Positions 17,200 to 25,839 of a DNA stretch of 64,000 bases are shown one piece after another. Numbering within the stretch: the stretch's first letter is position 1; each line of letters starts with the position of its first letter. The translations under genes and the position numbers were made by a program. The DNA comes from Bradyrhizobium sp. WBOS07 (GTDB lineage: Bacteria > Pseudomonadota > Alphaproteobacteria > Rhizobiales > Xanthobacteraceae): the NCBI RefSeq assembly GCF_024585165.1, contig NZ_CP029008.1, positions 620,001-684,000 of the forward strand, read 5' to 3'. Below the pieces are notes generated by a model, which was not told the DNA's origin, ran no database searches, and saw only the letters and a program-made list of their open reading frames with translations.

Positions 17200-18501
17200 A
17201 TGATCGGAAGTAGCGTTGTTGTGCGGACGCGATCGTGGATCGTCCTTTGCCTCAGTGGTTTTCTCGGTGGTTTCCTTGGCTGTTCGGCCGTCGGATCGCC
17301 GGCGCTCGCAGCCGACTGTCCGGGCCATCCGGACGCGCTCGGGACCTCCCGCACCCTCGTGGTCGATCCGCGCGAACATCCGCGCATCGGCACCATGCAG
17401 TACCGCGAGACGCTGCCGCTGAAGGACCACGAGGTCGTCCTCACCTTCGACGACGGTCCCCTGCCGAAATATTCCAACCAGGTGCTCAAGATCCTGGCCG
17501 ACGAGTGCATCAAGGCGACCTTCTTCATCGTCGGTCAGCAGGCCAAGGCGAACCCCGATGGCGTGCGCAAGCTGATCGCGGCGGGCCATACTGTCGGCAC
17601 CCACAGCATGGACCATCCGCTGACGTTCGACCGGATGCCAAACGAGAAGTTCGAGCCGGAGATCAACGGCGGCATCGAGTGGACCTCGGCCGCGATGACC
17701 GATCCGTCCCAGCTCGCCCCGTTCTTCCGCATCCCCGGCCTGATGCGCGCCGACGGCGTCGAGAATTACCTGATCTCGCGCGGCATCCAGATCTGGAGCG
17801 CCGACTTCCCGGCCGACGACTGGCGCCATGTCTCGTCCGACCGCGTCTATCAGCTCGCGATGCAGCGGCTGGAGGCCAAGGGCAAGGGCATCCTGCTGCT
17901 GCACGACATCCAGGCCCGCACCGTGGCGGCGCTGCCGAAGATCATCCGCGACCTCAAGGCGCGCGGCTATCGCATCGTGCACGTGGTGCCGGCGACTGCC
18001 GAGCGGCCCGCAACGCCGACCCAGGCGGTGGAGTGGCTGCTGCATCCGCCGACCGAGACCGTGCCGATCGCCCGCTGGCCGGCTGTCCCGCACTTCGTGT
18101 TCGCCGAGACCAGGACGCTTCCGGCGCCCTCGCTCGCCGACCTCAACGCTCAGACCGAGCATCAGCCGCTGCTGCCGCGCCGGACCAAGGGACAGATCGA
18201 TATCGCATCCACCCTGCCCGTGCCCGGCCGTGCACTCTTCGCGATTCCGGAAGGCTCGGTCGAGGTGCTGCTGTCGACGACATTGTCGCGGCGTGCCGCG
18301 ACGCGGCTGGCAATGGCGGCCCAGACGCCGCATGCGGCCAGGGGCAAGGTTGCAAAAGACAAGGTCGCAAAGGGCAAGGCCGCCAAGCCCCAGGCTCGGC
18401 ACACCGCGCATGCGGCACCGGCCGACCCGAACCATGCCGCCCAGGTCAAGAGCGCCACGCCGCGCCCGACCCGCGTCGCCAGCCTGAAGAAGCGCGCCTG
18501 A
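17200..18501 (+). CDS. Secreted polysaccharide deacetylase with basic C-terminal tail
   Basis: 433 aa. Signal peptide or anchor about 1-38, CE4 domain with TFDDGP at 82-87, THSMDHP (His135, His139) and FFRIPGLM in place of the FRFPY motif of the preceding paralogue. From about residue 270 it continues into a 160-residue extension ending in a Lys/Ala-rich tail (AKGKAAKPQ, SLKKRA) that could bind anionic glycan or peptidoglycan. The changed motif 3 may alter specificity. Confidence 0.88.
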   Translation: MIGSSVVVRTRSWIVLCLSGFLGGFLGCSAVGSPALAADCPGHPDALGTSRTLVVDPREHPRIGTMQYRETLPLKDHEVVLTFDDGPLPKYSNQVLKILADECIKATFFIVGQQAKANPDGVRKLIAAGHTVGTHSMDHPLTFDRMPNEKFEPEINGGIEWTSAAMTDPSQLAPFFRIPGLMRADGVENYLISRGIQIWSADFPADDWRHVSSDRVYQLAMQRLEAKGKGILLLHDIQARTVAALPKIIRDLKARGYRIVHVVPATAERPATPTQAVEWLLHPPTETVPIARWPAVPHFVFAETRTLPAPSLADLNAQTEHQPLLPRRTKGQIDIASTLPVPGRALFAIPEGSVEVLLSTTLSRRAATRLAMAAQTPHAARGKVAKDKVAKGKAAKPQARHTAHAAPADPNHAAQVKSATPRPTRVASLKKRA

Positions 18502-18504
18502 GCT

Positions 18505-18879
18505 CTACGGCCGCAGGATGGCGGCGACGCAGAGCAGCACGATCAGCGCCAGGAAGAACAGGTCCATGTAGGACTTGAGCTCGCCGTCGCGCCGCAGCCG
18601 GGCCACGTCGGTGACGACCTGCCTGCGCGTGTTCGTCCCTCCGGAGCCGTCGTTGATCGGGCCTTGAAGGCGCCGTGTCTCGGCTTCCAGTCTCTCGATC
18701 TTCTGGAAGAAGTAAAACGCGCGCAGCGTCGATGCCCCGCGCATGGCGGCATAAACCAGCACCAGGATCGCCAGTGTCGCCCGGTTCGGATATTTCTCCA
18801 TGAAGTTCAGGCTGAAATAGACCACCGCCATGAAGGCAAAATTGGTGAGGAAGCGGTAGACGAAGCTGAGAATGCCCAT
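18505..18879 (-). CDS. Small membrane protein of unknown function
   Basis: 124 aa. Two N-terminal membrane helices (about 4-24 FVYRFLTNFAFMAVVYFSLNF and 33-52) then a basic/acidic cytoplasmic loop (FFQKIERLEAETRRL) and a C-terminal helix (YMDLFFLALIVLLCVAAI). The start at 18879 (MGILSFVY) is placed directly before the first helix. No recognised domain. It converges on the deacetylase gene with a 3-nt gap. Confidence 0.7.
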   Translation of the reverse strand: MGILSFVYRFLTNFAFMAVVYFSLNFMEKYPNRATLAILVLVYAAMRGASTLRAFYFFQKIERLEAETRRLQGPINDGSGGTNTRRQVVTDVARLRRDGELKSYMDLFFLALIVLLCVAAILRP

Positions 18880-19165
18880 GCTGGCTCGAACCTTGGGGAG
18901 TGCAAGCAAATCGTGCTGCAAATTCGGGATCGGGGACCCAGACCGGAACGGCCAGCCTGGATGCGGTAGCGCCCCGTCTACGCCAAGTTCGTTTCAACAA
19001 GAATACTGTCGCCCCGCACCTCGCCGCCTTTTAGCCTGCCCCGGACATAAGGCAAGCCGGAGCAAGGCCGAGGCGTAGCCCCGCAGGACAGCCGCAGCGG
19101 CTCGATGGCGATTTGGCGGAAGTCGCGATAGACTGGGCTGGCGCTGCCACATCCGGGGTCTGCCG

Positions 19166-19423
19166 ATGTCGAAGAAGGGAATCACCGGCCACGACGACTG
19201 GGTTCTGACCGAGGCCCTCGCGACCGCCCTGGTCGCGCTGGAGCAGCTCGAGCCAAAGCACCAGCCGAACGCCCACATGGACGACATCCGCAAGATGCTC
19301 TCGAGCGGCAAGGAGCCGGCGGCGGTGAGCCTGCACCTTGCCCAGGCCAAATGCCGCCTGTTTCCCGAGCTCGATCCGCTGGAGATCTACCGGGAATACG
19401 GCATCGGCGACGAATACGGCTAA
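19166..19423 (+). CDS. Small conserved-looking protein, function unknown
   Basis: 85 aa, helical. TEALATALVALEQLEPKHQP and DDIRKMLSSG form amphipathic helices; the C-terminus is acidic (DPLEIYREYGIGDEYG). No signal or membrane segment. The start has no strong ribosome site. It converges with the next small gene after a 9-nt gap. I do not recognise the family. Confidence 0.65.
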   Translation: MSKKGITGHDDWVLTEALATALVALEQLEPKHQPNAHMDDIRKMLSSGKEPAAVSLHLAQAKCRLFPELDPLEIYREYGIGDEYG

Positions 19424-19432
19424 CGCGGCGGC

Positions 19433-19621
19433 TTAAGGGCCGCCCGCAACCGATCCCGCTATCGCCATGACCAGCGCGCCGAGATCGATCCTGCCGTTGA
19501 CGGTCAGCTCTTCAGAGCCTTTCGCGTCTTTGGCGCCCGCGATCGTCAGCGCCTGCGGCCGGTTGGCGGCCTGCCGTTGCAGCTCGCCGATGATGGCGTC
19601 CTTGAGCTTCTCTTCCAGCAT
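19433..19621 (-). CDS. Small protein of unknown function
   Basis: 62 aa. The ATG at 19621 is chosen: AAGGA lies about 9 nt upstream, whereas the longer frame needs a TTG at 19657. Helix MLEEKLKDAIIGELQRQA, then a short beta-like part (ELTVNGRIDLGALVMAIAGSV) ending in a hydrophobic stretch. It is read just downstream of the flavoprotein operon on the same strand. Confidence 0.6.
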   Translation of the reverse strand: MLEEKLKDAIIGELQRQAANRPQALTIAGAKDAKGSEELTVNGRIDLGALVMAIAGSVAGGP

Positions 19622-19681
19622 GAGCTTTCGTCCTTCGCGCGCGATCCTCTCACTCAAGGCAAAGCCGCGCCCTTCGTTCCC

Positions 19682-20581
19682 TCACGCAAGCCGCCGCGGC
19701 AAGCTTTGATGGATGTTGCAGGCGGCGACCGCGGCGTGGCCGAACGCGACCGAGATCTGGTGCAGATCGGTGACGACATCGCCGATGCCGTAGAGCCCGC
19801 GGACGGAGGTGCGCTGGTGGTCATCGACCTTCAGACAGCCTTCCTCGACATGCGCGGCGCCGAGCGCCACCGCGAGCTGCGAGCGCACCTCGGCCCCCAT
19901 CGCAGGATAGATCGTGTCGAATTGCAGCGTCCGGCCGTCGGCGAAGACGGCCGCGATGCCCTCGCCGCTCCGCCGCAGATGCAGGTCGGGCGCGGCCACG
20001 ACCTCGACGCCGGCATCCAGCAGCTCAGCGGTTGCGCCCTGCTCGTCATCGCCTGCGGTTGCGAGCAGCGTCACGTCGCGCGAATAGCCGCGCAGGAACA
20101 GCGCCTTGCTAGCGGCCCGCTGAAGCGGACCGACGATGCCGATGCGGCGGCCGGTCGCCTCGTAGGCGTCGCAGACCGGACAATAGCGCAGCACCCCGTC
20201 CGCGACCGCAGCACGCCATTCCCGGAATGGCGGATGCGTGTCGACGATGCCGCTGGCAAGAATGACGGTGGCGGCGGCGCGCGTTTCGCCGTTCCAGCTC
20301 GCCTCAAAACCATGATCAAGCCGCCGCAACGCCGTGACCTCGGCCGCCACGCGCGTGACCGCGAGTTCGTCCAGCTGCGCCGACATCCTCTCGATCAGCT
20401 CCGCGCCTGACAGGCCGTGGACGAAGCCCGGAACGTTGTGGCTGCGCGGGATCAGCGCGGCCCGGCTCGCGCCGGCATCGACGACGCAGACGTTGCGGCG
20501 GAAGCGCGCCAGATAGATTGCGGCCATCAATCCGGCGGGGCCGCCGCCGACGATCAGGCAATCGAACTGCGCCGGCTTCAT
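19682..20581 (-). CDS. NAD(P)/FAD-dependent oxidoreductase, thioredoxin-reductase-like
   Basis: 299 aa. FAD-binding GGGPAG near the N-terminus (IVGGGPAGLMAAIYLARF), a CPVCDAYE motif where thioredoxin reductases carry CATC, and YGIGDVV at the C-terminal FAD contact. The NADPH-binding segment is weak (GIVGPLQRAASKA), so cofactor preference is uncertain. The ATG overlaps the stop of the upstream flavodoxin-like gene by 4 nt, so the two flavoproteins are co-translated and may pass electrons between them. Confidence 0.88.
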   Translation of the reverse strand: MKPAQFDCLIVGGGPAGLMAAIYLARFRRNVCVVDAGASRAALIPRSHNVPGFVHGLSGAELIERMSAQLDELAVTRVAAEVTALRRLDHGFEASWNGETRAAATVILASGIVDTHPPFREWRAAVADGVLRYCPVCDAYEATGRRIGIVGPLQRAASKALFLRGYSRDVTLLATAGDDEQGATAELLDAGVEVVAAPDLHLRRSGEGIAAVFADGRTLQFDTIYPAMGAEVRSQLAVALGAAHVEEGCLKVDDHQRTSVRGLYGIGDVVTDLHQISVAFGHAAVAACNIHQSLPRRLA

Positions 20582-21654
20582 TTGGGGTTCGGATCCGCAA
20601 GACCCTCGCCTGGATCCTGAAGGTGCCCGCTCCTTGCCAGCCGGACGGCGTTGCCGAGCGCCTGCGCCGCGTTGCGCACCTCCTGCTGGAATTCCTGGTC
20701 TTCATCGAGCTCGTGGTGCGAGGTGGCGTATGGCTCCATGTAGCCGACATAACCGTCTAGCTCGGCGAAGCGTCCCGCCGAGATCAGCTGCATATCGGTC
20801 AGCCAGTCCGACAGGACGCGGCGCACATTCTCAGCACCGACGGCATCGCCGTGCACGACGATGCCGAAATGACGGCCGGCGAGATGGCGCGGATAGGGCC
20901 ACCCCTTGAGCTCGATCGCCTTGGCCTCGTCGGCCTTCTTGCCATGCGTCGAGGTCGGATCGGGATTGCCGCCGTCGGCGCAGACCATGCGGTCCATCAT
21001 CGCCTTGAGGCCGGATGGCACGTGATACCAGTTCACCGGCGTCACGATCAGGATGCCGTGAGCGGCGACCCACAGCGGATAGATCTCGTTCATCCAATCG
21101 TGGGTCTGCCCCAGCGAATAATTCGGATAGCAGCTGCACGGCCAGTGGCAGAGCGGCATCGCGGTGCTGACGCAGGATTTGCAGGGATGGATCGTCTTGC
21201 CGAACTCCGAGGTGAGGCGCGACAGATCGAGGATGTCGACGGCAAACCCCATCCCGGTGAAGACAGGCTCGGTCAGCTTGACCAGCCGCCAGGTCTTGGA
21301 CATCTCGCCGGGACAGGTGTGCTCGCTGCGCGCCGAACCGTTGATGACGAGGATGCGCGGCGTCTCGTCCGCGCCGTCGTGCCGTCGCTGCGCTTCCAGG
21401 ATTTTTGCGCGCGTATCGAGCCAGTCGACGGCGATATCGTAGTCGGGATCGGAGAAGCCCGGGCCCGCCTTCCGCGTCAGCGGCGCCTTGCGGGAATCGC
21501 TGTAGGCGTCCCAGGCCGCCGCGGTGACGGCATCGAGCTCGCGCCCGAGCGGCGCAAAGACGGGATCGACGAACTGCGCCTTGTAGCGCCGCTCGAACTC
21601 ATCGCGCGACAGCTTGACGGGCGGCATCCCCTTGCGAATTTCGGCGTCGCTCAT
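20578..21654 (-). CDS. NADPH-dependent FMN reductase / flavodoxin-fold protein
   Basis: 358 aa. The flavodoxin-like core starts near residue 115 (RILVINGSARSEHTCPG is the FMN phosphate loop) and includes VTPVNWYHVPSGLKAMMDRM. A 110-residue N-terminal extension is unusual. A Cys-rich insert (HPCKSCVSTAMPLCHWPCSC) could hold a metal or disulfides. The start at 21654 (MSDAEIRKG) has GGAG upstream. First gene of a coupled pair with the FAD oxidoreductase. Confidence 0.85.
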   Translation of the reverse strand: MSDAEIRKGMPPVKLSRDEFERRYKAQFVDPVFAPLGRELDAVTAAAWDAYSDSRKAPLTRKAGPGFSDPDYDIAVDWLDTRAKILEAQRRHDGADETPRILVINGSARSEHTCPGEMSKTWRLVKLTEPVFTGMGFAVDILDLSRLTSEFGKTIHPCKSCVSTAMPLCHWPCSCYPNYSLGQTHDWMNEIYPLWVAAHGILIVTPVNWYHVPSGLKAMMDRMVCADGGNPDPTSTHGKKADEAKAIELKGWPYPRHLAGRHFGIVVHGDAVGAENVRRVLSDWLTDMQLISAGRFAELDGYVGYMEPYATSHHELDEDQEFQQEVRNAAQALGNAVRLARSGHLQDPGEGLADPNPK

Positions 21655-21714
21655 GCGTGCTCCGGCAAAGTCGGCTGTCCGACCAACCCGGCGCACTGCG
21701 CGCGGTTCCTTCCG

Positions 21715-21915
21715 CTACTGCCGAACGATGTCCCGTGGCGCATCGAACTTGGCGATGCGCCGGTCCAGCCGCCACAGCTCGATGCGATGCACCAGCACGA
21801 GCGCGGCGGCCTGGCGCTTGGCCTGCTCGTCGTCGTCGCAGACGAGATTGATGCAGCCGAACACGTGCCCGTCCGGATCGATCTGGAAGGCGCGATAATG
21901 CTTGAGGCTGCCCAC
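21715..21915 (-). CDS. Small protein of unknown function (GTG start)
   Basis: 66 aa. Starts with GTG at 21915, which overlaps the TAG stop of the upstream small gene (TAGTG), so it is probably translationally coupled. A compact beta-like opening (YRAFQIDPDGHVFGCINLVC), then DDDEQAKRQAAALV and a basic C-terminal helix. It looks like a small single-domain protein; no known family recognised. Confidence 0.65.
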   Translation of the reverse strand: MGSLKHYRAFQIDPDGHVFGCINLVCDDDEQAKRQAAALVLVHRIELWRLDRRIAKFDAPRDIVRQ

Positions 21916-22124
21916 TAGGGTGGTCCTCGTCTTGGCGAGACCGGTGCACTCAGCCAGTCCGTCAGGTTCGAGGTGATCTCGTTCTGCTTGGCGCGTCGCA
22001 GCAGCATCTCGCGCTCCCTACCGGGTGGCAGGCTGCACGCGCGCTCGCGGGCGCTTTCGGCGAAGGCGGCGAGCCGCTCCTGAAGCGATTGGGTCTGTTT
22101 CCTGCGGTTACGTTTGGCGGTCAT
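21915..22124 (-). CDS. Small helical protein, paralogue of the gene at 22808-23008
   Basis: 69 aa. Basic N-terminus (TAKRNRRKQ), then a long helix (SLQERLAAFAESARERACSL) and the PPGREREMLLRRAKQNE motif. The protein encoded at 22808-23008 shares the pattern LxxRLAxxAExxRExAxSLPPGxxRxxxLRxAxQxE, followed by a Trp-Leu near the C-terminus. Function unknown; the pair flanks a small basic-protein gene. Confidence 0.7.
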   Translation of the reverse strand: MTAKRNRRKQTQSLQERLAAFAESARERACSLPPGREREMLLRRAKQNEITSNLTDWLSAPVSPRRGPP

Positions 22125-22314
22125 TGGACTTTCACGCTGGATCTGGATTGAAGAAGCCGGCCCCGGCGGGAGGTTGGGCGCCGGGGCCCAAGTCGTTGGC
22201 GGTGACGTGCGTCAGCTTCCGCTGCGACTTGCGGTTCCGGCATTTCCATAAGTTAACGCTGCACGATTTTGCAGAAGCGAGAGGGCAAACGTTCTCGCAC
22301 GCTCAGCCTGCGCC

Positions 22315-22340
22315 GGAACCGAAATGCTGATTCGTATGTT
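22315..22340 (+). promoter_or_regulatory. Possible EcfG-type (general stress) promoter
   Basis: GGAAC at 22315-22319, 17-nt spacer, TGTT at 22337-22340; the EcfG consensus in Rhizobiales is GGAAC-N16/17-cGTT. It lies 27 nt before the ATG at 22367. One position differs from the consensus. Confidence 0.4.
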
Positions 22341-22366
22341 CAAGGATGACCTGAAGGAGGATCATC

Positions 22367-22651
22367 ATGGCGAAAGCAGCATGGAAGCGGCCGGGCTCAC
22401 CGATCGGCCGCAAGGGACCGCGCAAGGCCAATCCCGCCTACAAGCGCCGCGCGCGGCAGCCCTGGACGCCCGCGGACGTGAGCAAGTTGAAGCAGCTTGC
22501 GAAAGGCAACACGCCCACCGGCGTGATGAGCATCAAGCTTCAGCGCCCGGTCGCAGCCATTCGCAGCAAGGCGCAACGCGAAGGCATCTCGCTGCGGCCC
22601 GCCAACCGCTCGCCCTACAACCGCCGAACCAAAGCAGCGAAGCGGCGTTGA
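22367..22651 (+). CDS. Small basic protein with homeodomain-like helix motif
   Basis: 94 aa, very basic (pI well above 10 by composition). WTPADVSKLKQLAKGNTPTG followed by VMSIKLQRPVAAIRSKAQRE resembles a GcrA/Myb-type trihelical DNA-binding unit, with basic Arg/Lys tails on both sides. AAGGAGG precedes the ATG. It probably binds nucleic acid. The possible EcfG promoter suggests stress induction. Confidence 0.7.
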   Translation: MAKAAWKRPGSPIGRKGPRKANPAYKRRARQPWTPADVSKLKQLAKGNTPTGVMSIKLQRPVAAIRSKAQREGISLRPANRSPYNRRTKAAKRR

Positions 22652-22807
22652 CGATCCGCACCGCCGGGTGACAACCGGACGCAATGGGGAACGATGGACG
22701 TGGCGCTCATTTTTCCGGTTTCTGCCCACGACATCAGCGCATCGGTACGCGCCGACATCTAACCCGTTCCCGGCGGTGCAGCCTGACAGCTGCGCGCGCT
22801 GCACCGT

Positions 22808-23008
22808 TCAGTTCGGCGGCTGCAGGCCCGGCGACCTCAGCCATTCGCTCATTTGCGACCCCGTCTCCGCCTGGCGCGCCTTGCGCAGCATCTCGTCGCG
22901 GGCTGCGCCGGGCGGAAGCGAGTTGGCTTCCTCGCGCAGTCGCTCCGCTTCGGCGGCGAGCCGCGTTTCCAAAGTCTCAGCATGCTTGAACCGATGTCGC
23001 GTCGTCAT
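22808..23008 (-). CDS. Small helical protein, paralogue of the gene at 21915-22124
   Basis: 66 aa. TLETRLAAEAERLREEANSL, then PPGAARDEMLRKARQAE and SEWLRSP near the C-terminus; see the paralogue for the shared pattern. No signal or membrane segment. Such short Arg/Glu-rich helical proteins may oligomerise; function unknown. Confidence 0.7.
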   Translation of the reverse strand: MTTRHRFKHAETLETRLAAEAERLREEANSLPPGAARDEMLRKARQAETGSQMSEWLRSPGLQPPN

Positions 23009-23323
23009 CAGGCGTTCTCCCTGATCATGGTCGGAGCGCGCCGTTGCCTCCCTACCGATTGAGATGATCGCGCACAGGCGATGCCTCTACAACGTTCCAG
23101 AGCCGGAACGGTTGCGAGGGGGCCTCGACCGCTGGAAATCGCAACATGAGTAAAATTAGCCAGTGGCTCATTCTGCCAATCAGAAGGTCGTGGCGCACGG
23201 TTCCTGTAGCCATATCCCAGGAGCGGCTTGACCCGGCTGAAGGTCAAGGTGACGCACATGCCGCCGAGGGTTGAATGACCGATCGGGTCCGACCGCGGCC
23301 GCCCCACGAGGCCTCGTCGCAGT
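23009..23323. other. Intergenic region without a supported gene
   Basis: About 315 bp. CGTTCC-agagcc-GGAACG forms a short inverted repeat near 23090-23108. The open frame on the minus strand here lacks a recognisable protein pattern and is not called. Confidence 0.5.
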
Positions 23324-24067
23324 TCAGCGCCGGTAGAGCTGCAGATAGCCCGGCGAGAACAGCGCCGCATCCTTGAGCGCGGCGAGATCGTTGATGGTCA
23401 GAATGCGATCGCGCAGCACGATCAGGCCCGACGCGCGCAGATCCTGGACGGTGCGGTTCAGATGGACCACCGACAAACCCGTCGCGTCGGCGAGATCCGT
23501 TTGCGTCACCGGCATGATGCAGGAATTTCCCTCGATCATTCCGACGGGACGCAGCCGCTCGAAGATCTCGCAGAACAGATGCGCCACGCGCTCCAAGGCC
23601 GTGCGCCTTCCAAGATTGACGGCCCATTCGCGCTGGATCGCGTTGTTGACCAGCGTCTCGCACCAGAACGCCTCCGCGAGCGAGCGGTCGCCGGCCAGAA
23701 GGCCCTCGAAACGGGCGCGCTTGATCTCGGCGTAGACCACCGGCGTCAGCGTCGCGATGGAATGGTCCATCACCGGAAGCAGGTACGCATGGGCGTCACA
23801 GCTTTCGCCGGGAAAAGCAAAATTGACGATCTGGCGCCGCCCGTCCACGAGCGTCTTGTAGCGGCAGAGCCAGCCCGACAGCAGGATACGGACGCTGTCA
23901 ACGGGATCCCCCTCCGCGAGAAGGTCCTCACCCGAGCCGGCGCGTTGCAACCCCTCGAGCATCGCATAGTCGAGCGAAGCGCGGGCCTCCGCCGACAACG
24001 GCCTCAGCGCGCTCAGCCGGCGAATGGCCGGCTCCACCACGCTGCGATCGGACGTCGACAACGGCAT
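23324..24067 (-). CDS. Crp/Fnr family transcription regulator
   Basis: 247 aa. Cyclic-nucleotide-binding-like beta barrel (about 40-130, with ILLSGWLCRYKTLVDGRRQI and AFPGESC) and a winged helix near the C-terminus (TQTDLADATGLSVVHLNRTV). No N-terminal Cys cluster, so it is not Fnr-like. Its ATG overlaps the kinase gene stop (TGATG), so kinase and regulator are made together. This pairing resembles other rhizobial HWE-kinase/Crp pairs, but the signal is unknown. Confidence 0.88.
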   Translation of the reverse strand: MPLSTSDRSVVEPAIRRLSALRPLSAEARASLDYAMLEGLQRAGSGEDLLAEGDPVDSVRILLSGWLCRYKTLVDGRRQIVNFAFPGESCDAHAYLLPVMDHSIATLTPVVYAEIKRARFEGLLAGDRSLAEAFWCETLVNNAIQREWAVNLGRRTALERVAHLFCEIFERLRPVGMIEGNSCIMPVTQTDLADATGLSVVHLNRTVQDLRASGLIVLRDRILTINDLAALKDAALFSPGYLQLYRR

Positions 24068-25839
24068 CAGCCATCCACCACCGGAGTGTGGAACGTGCGC
24101 TTGCTGAGGGGAATGGCGATGGAGCATTCCAATCCCGCAGGATCGAATGCCAAGGCGGTGTGCCCCTTGAGCTCGAATGCCAGCGTACGCTCCAGAAGCT
24201 CGGTCCCAAAACCCTTTCGCGGCGGCGGCTCGACCTGCGGCCCGCCGCGCTCGCGCCATTCGAACAGCAGCACGGCAGGATCCCTGCCCTTCTCGAGGCG
24301 CCAGGTGATCTCGACACGTCCGTCGGGCCGGCTCAGGGCACCGTACTTCAGCGCGTTGGTCGCCAACTCGTGGATCGCGAGCGCAAACGTCTCGGCGGCC
24401 TTGGCCTGGAAGCGCACCCTGGGGCCGGACACCCGCATCTGCTCGCCTTCGCGGGCGTTATAGGCGAGCAGCTCCTCGACCACGAGAAACTCAAGGTCGA
24501 CACCGCCCTCGGGATCGCGGGTCACCAGCGCCTGGGTGCGGGCGAATGCGTTGAGCCGGCCGTCGAGATGGGAGGCGTATTCCTCTACCGTTGAGCTCGT
24601 CTCCGCGGAGCGGCGGGCGATCGAGCGCACCACACCGAGCGTGTTGCGGACACGATGTTGGAGCTCGGCCAGCAGCAGACGCTGGCGCCCCTCGGCGCGG
24701 GTGACCGCGGTGACGTCGATGAAAGTGATGACCACGCCGGCGATCAGATCGTCGGTGCTGCGGTAAGGCAGGATGCGCACGATGTAGCGCGTGCCGCTGT
24801 CCGTCGCGCTCAGTTCGCGCTCCACGCTCGTGAGCGTGCGCAGCACACGGCGGACGTCCTCATACAGCTCCTCGATCGGCACGTGGGCCTTGATCTGGGC
24901 GATCGGGCGGCCCGTATCGGCCTCGACGAGGTGCAGGATCTGCGTGATCGCTGGCGTGAAGTTCATCACGCGCAGATCGCTGTCGAGAAACAAGGTGGCG
25001 ATCTGCGTGCTCTCGATGAAGTTCTTGAGGTCGCTGCTGGTGCGCGTCAATTCCCGGACACGATGCGCCAGCTCGCCGCTGACCGTCGTCAATTCCTCGG
25101 TGACCGACTGCAACTCTCCGCGCGAGGTTTCAAGCTCCTCATTGACCGACTGAAGCTCCTTGTTGAGCGAGTCAAATCGCGCGTTGGAGGGTTTTCGCTC
25201 CAGGCGCCGCAGATGGCGGGCATAGACCTTGATGTACGCGGGGATCTCCTCCGGCGGCAGCACGAAATCGGCGATGGAAGCCGGCGCGTTGCCGTCGGCA
25301 AGGTGTGCGGCTTGCTCCGGGCTCGCGACTCCTTCAGCAATGGCGAGACCACCATGATCCTTCAGGGTCGCAGTGCCCAGCGTGCCGTCACCGCCGGTGC
25401 CGCCAAGGAGGACGCCGACGGACTGCTCGGCGCGTTCCTCCGCGAGCGACACCAGGAAGCTGTCGATGATGGCGCGCTCGCCCGGCGACTGCCCGGCCTT
25501 TCGAACCGCGAACCGGCCGTTTCGAATGGTGGTGATCATCGCCGGCGGACACAGATAGATCGTGCCTCCCTCGATGGCGTGGCCATCGGCGATCTCGGCG
25601 ACCTTGCCGCAGCTGGAATCGCGCACGGCCTCGCGCACCTCGTCGAAGGCCCGGTGATGCTGAAGCGTCAGCACGACGGTCAGATCGGTACCGACCGTCA
25701 GCTTGGCGAAAAAGCGCGCGATGCTGCCCAGCGAACCCGGCGAGGCGCCCACGCCGACGATCAGCGGGCCTTTCGTCCGACGCTCTCCACCAACGGGCTG
25801 GTCGCCGACTTCATGCATGGCGCTGGCAGCTTTCTTCAC
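24067..25839 (-). CDS. CheB-PAS-HWE hybrid sensor histidine kinase
   Basis: 590 aa. Residues 25-200 form a CheB-methylesterase-like domain keeping Ser33 (GASPGS), His61 (LQHH) and Asp151 (GGTGGDG). A coiled coil (about 222-275, SLNKELQSVNEELETSRGEL), a PAS domain (about 275-380) and an HWE/HisKA_2 kinase (phospho-acceptor His395 in AELQHRVRNT; ATP lid with HELATNALKYGALS) follow. Full-size relatives also have CheR between CheB and PAS; it is absent here. Probably cytoplasmic. It is coupled to the Crp gene and divergent from a response regulator gene. Confidence 0.88.
   Translation of the reverse strand: MKKAASAMHEVGDQPVGGERRTKGPLIVGVGASPGSLGSIARFFAKLTVGTDLTVVLTLQHHRAFDEVREAVRDSSCGKVAEIADGHAIEGGTIYLCPPAMITTIRNGRFAVRKAGQSPGERAIIDSFLVSLAEERAEQSVGVLLGGTGGDGTLGTATLKDHGGLAIAEGVASPEQAAHLADGNAPASIADFVLPPEEIPAYIKVYARHLRRLERKPSNARFDSLNKELQSVNEELETSRGELQSVTEELTTVSGELAHRVRELTRTSSDLKNFIESTQIATLFLDSDLRVMNFTPAITQILHLVEADTGRPIAQIKAHVPIEELYEDVRRVLRTLTSVERELSATDSGTRYIVRILPYRSTDDLIAGVVITFIDVTAVTRAEGRQRLLLAELQHRVRNTLGVVRSIARRSAETSSTVEEYASHLDGRLNAFARTQALVTRDPEGGVDLEFLVVEELLAYNAREGEQMRVSGPRVRFQAKAAETFALAIHELATNALKYGALSRPDGRVEITWRLEKGRDPAVLLFEWRERGGPQVEPPPRKGFGTELLERTLAFELKGHTALAFDPAGLECSIAIPLSKRTFHTPVVDG

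Noticed and set aside
23008..23370. 120-aa minus-strand ORF
   Set aside because: Overlaps the Crp gene 3' end and the 66-aa gene; composition not protein-like.
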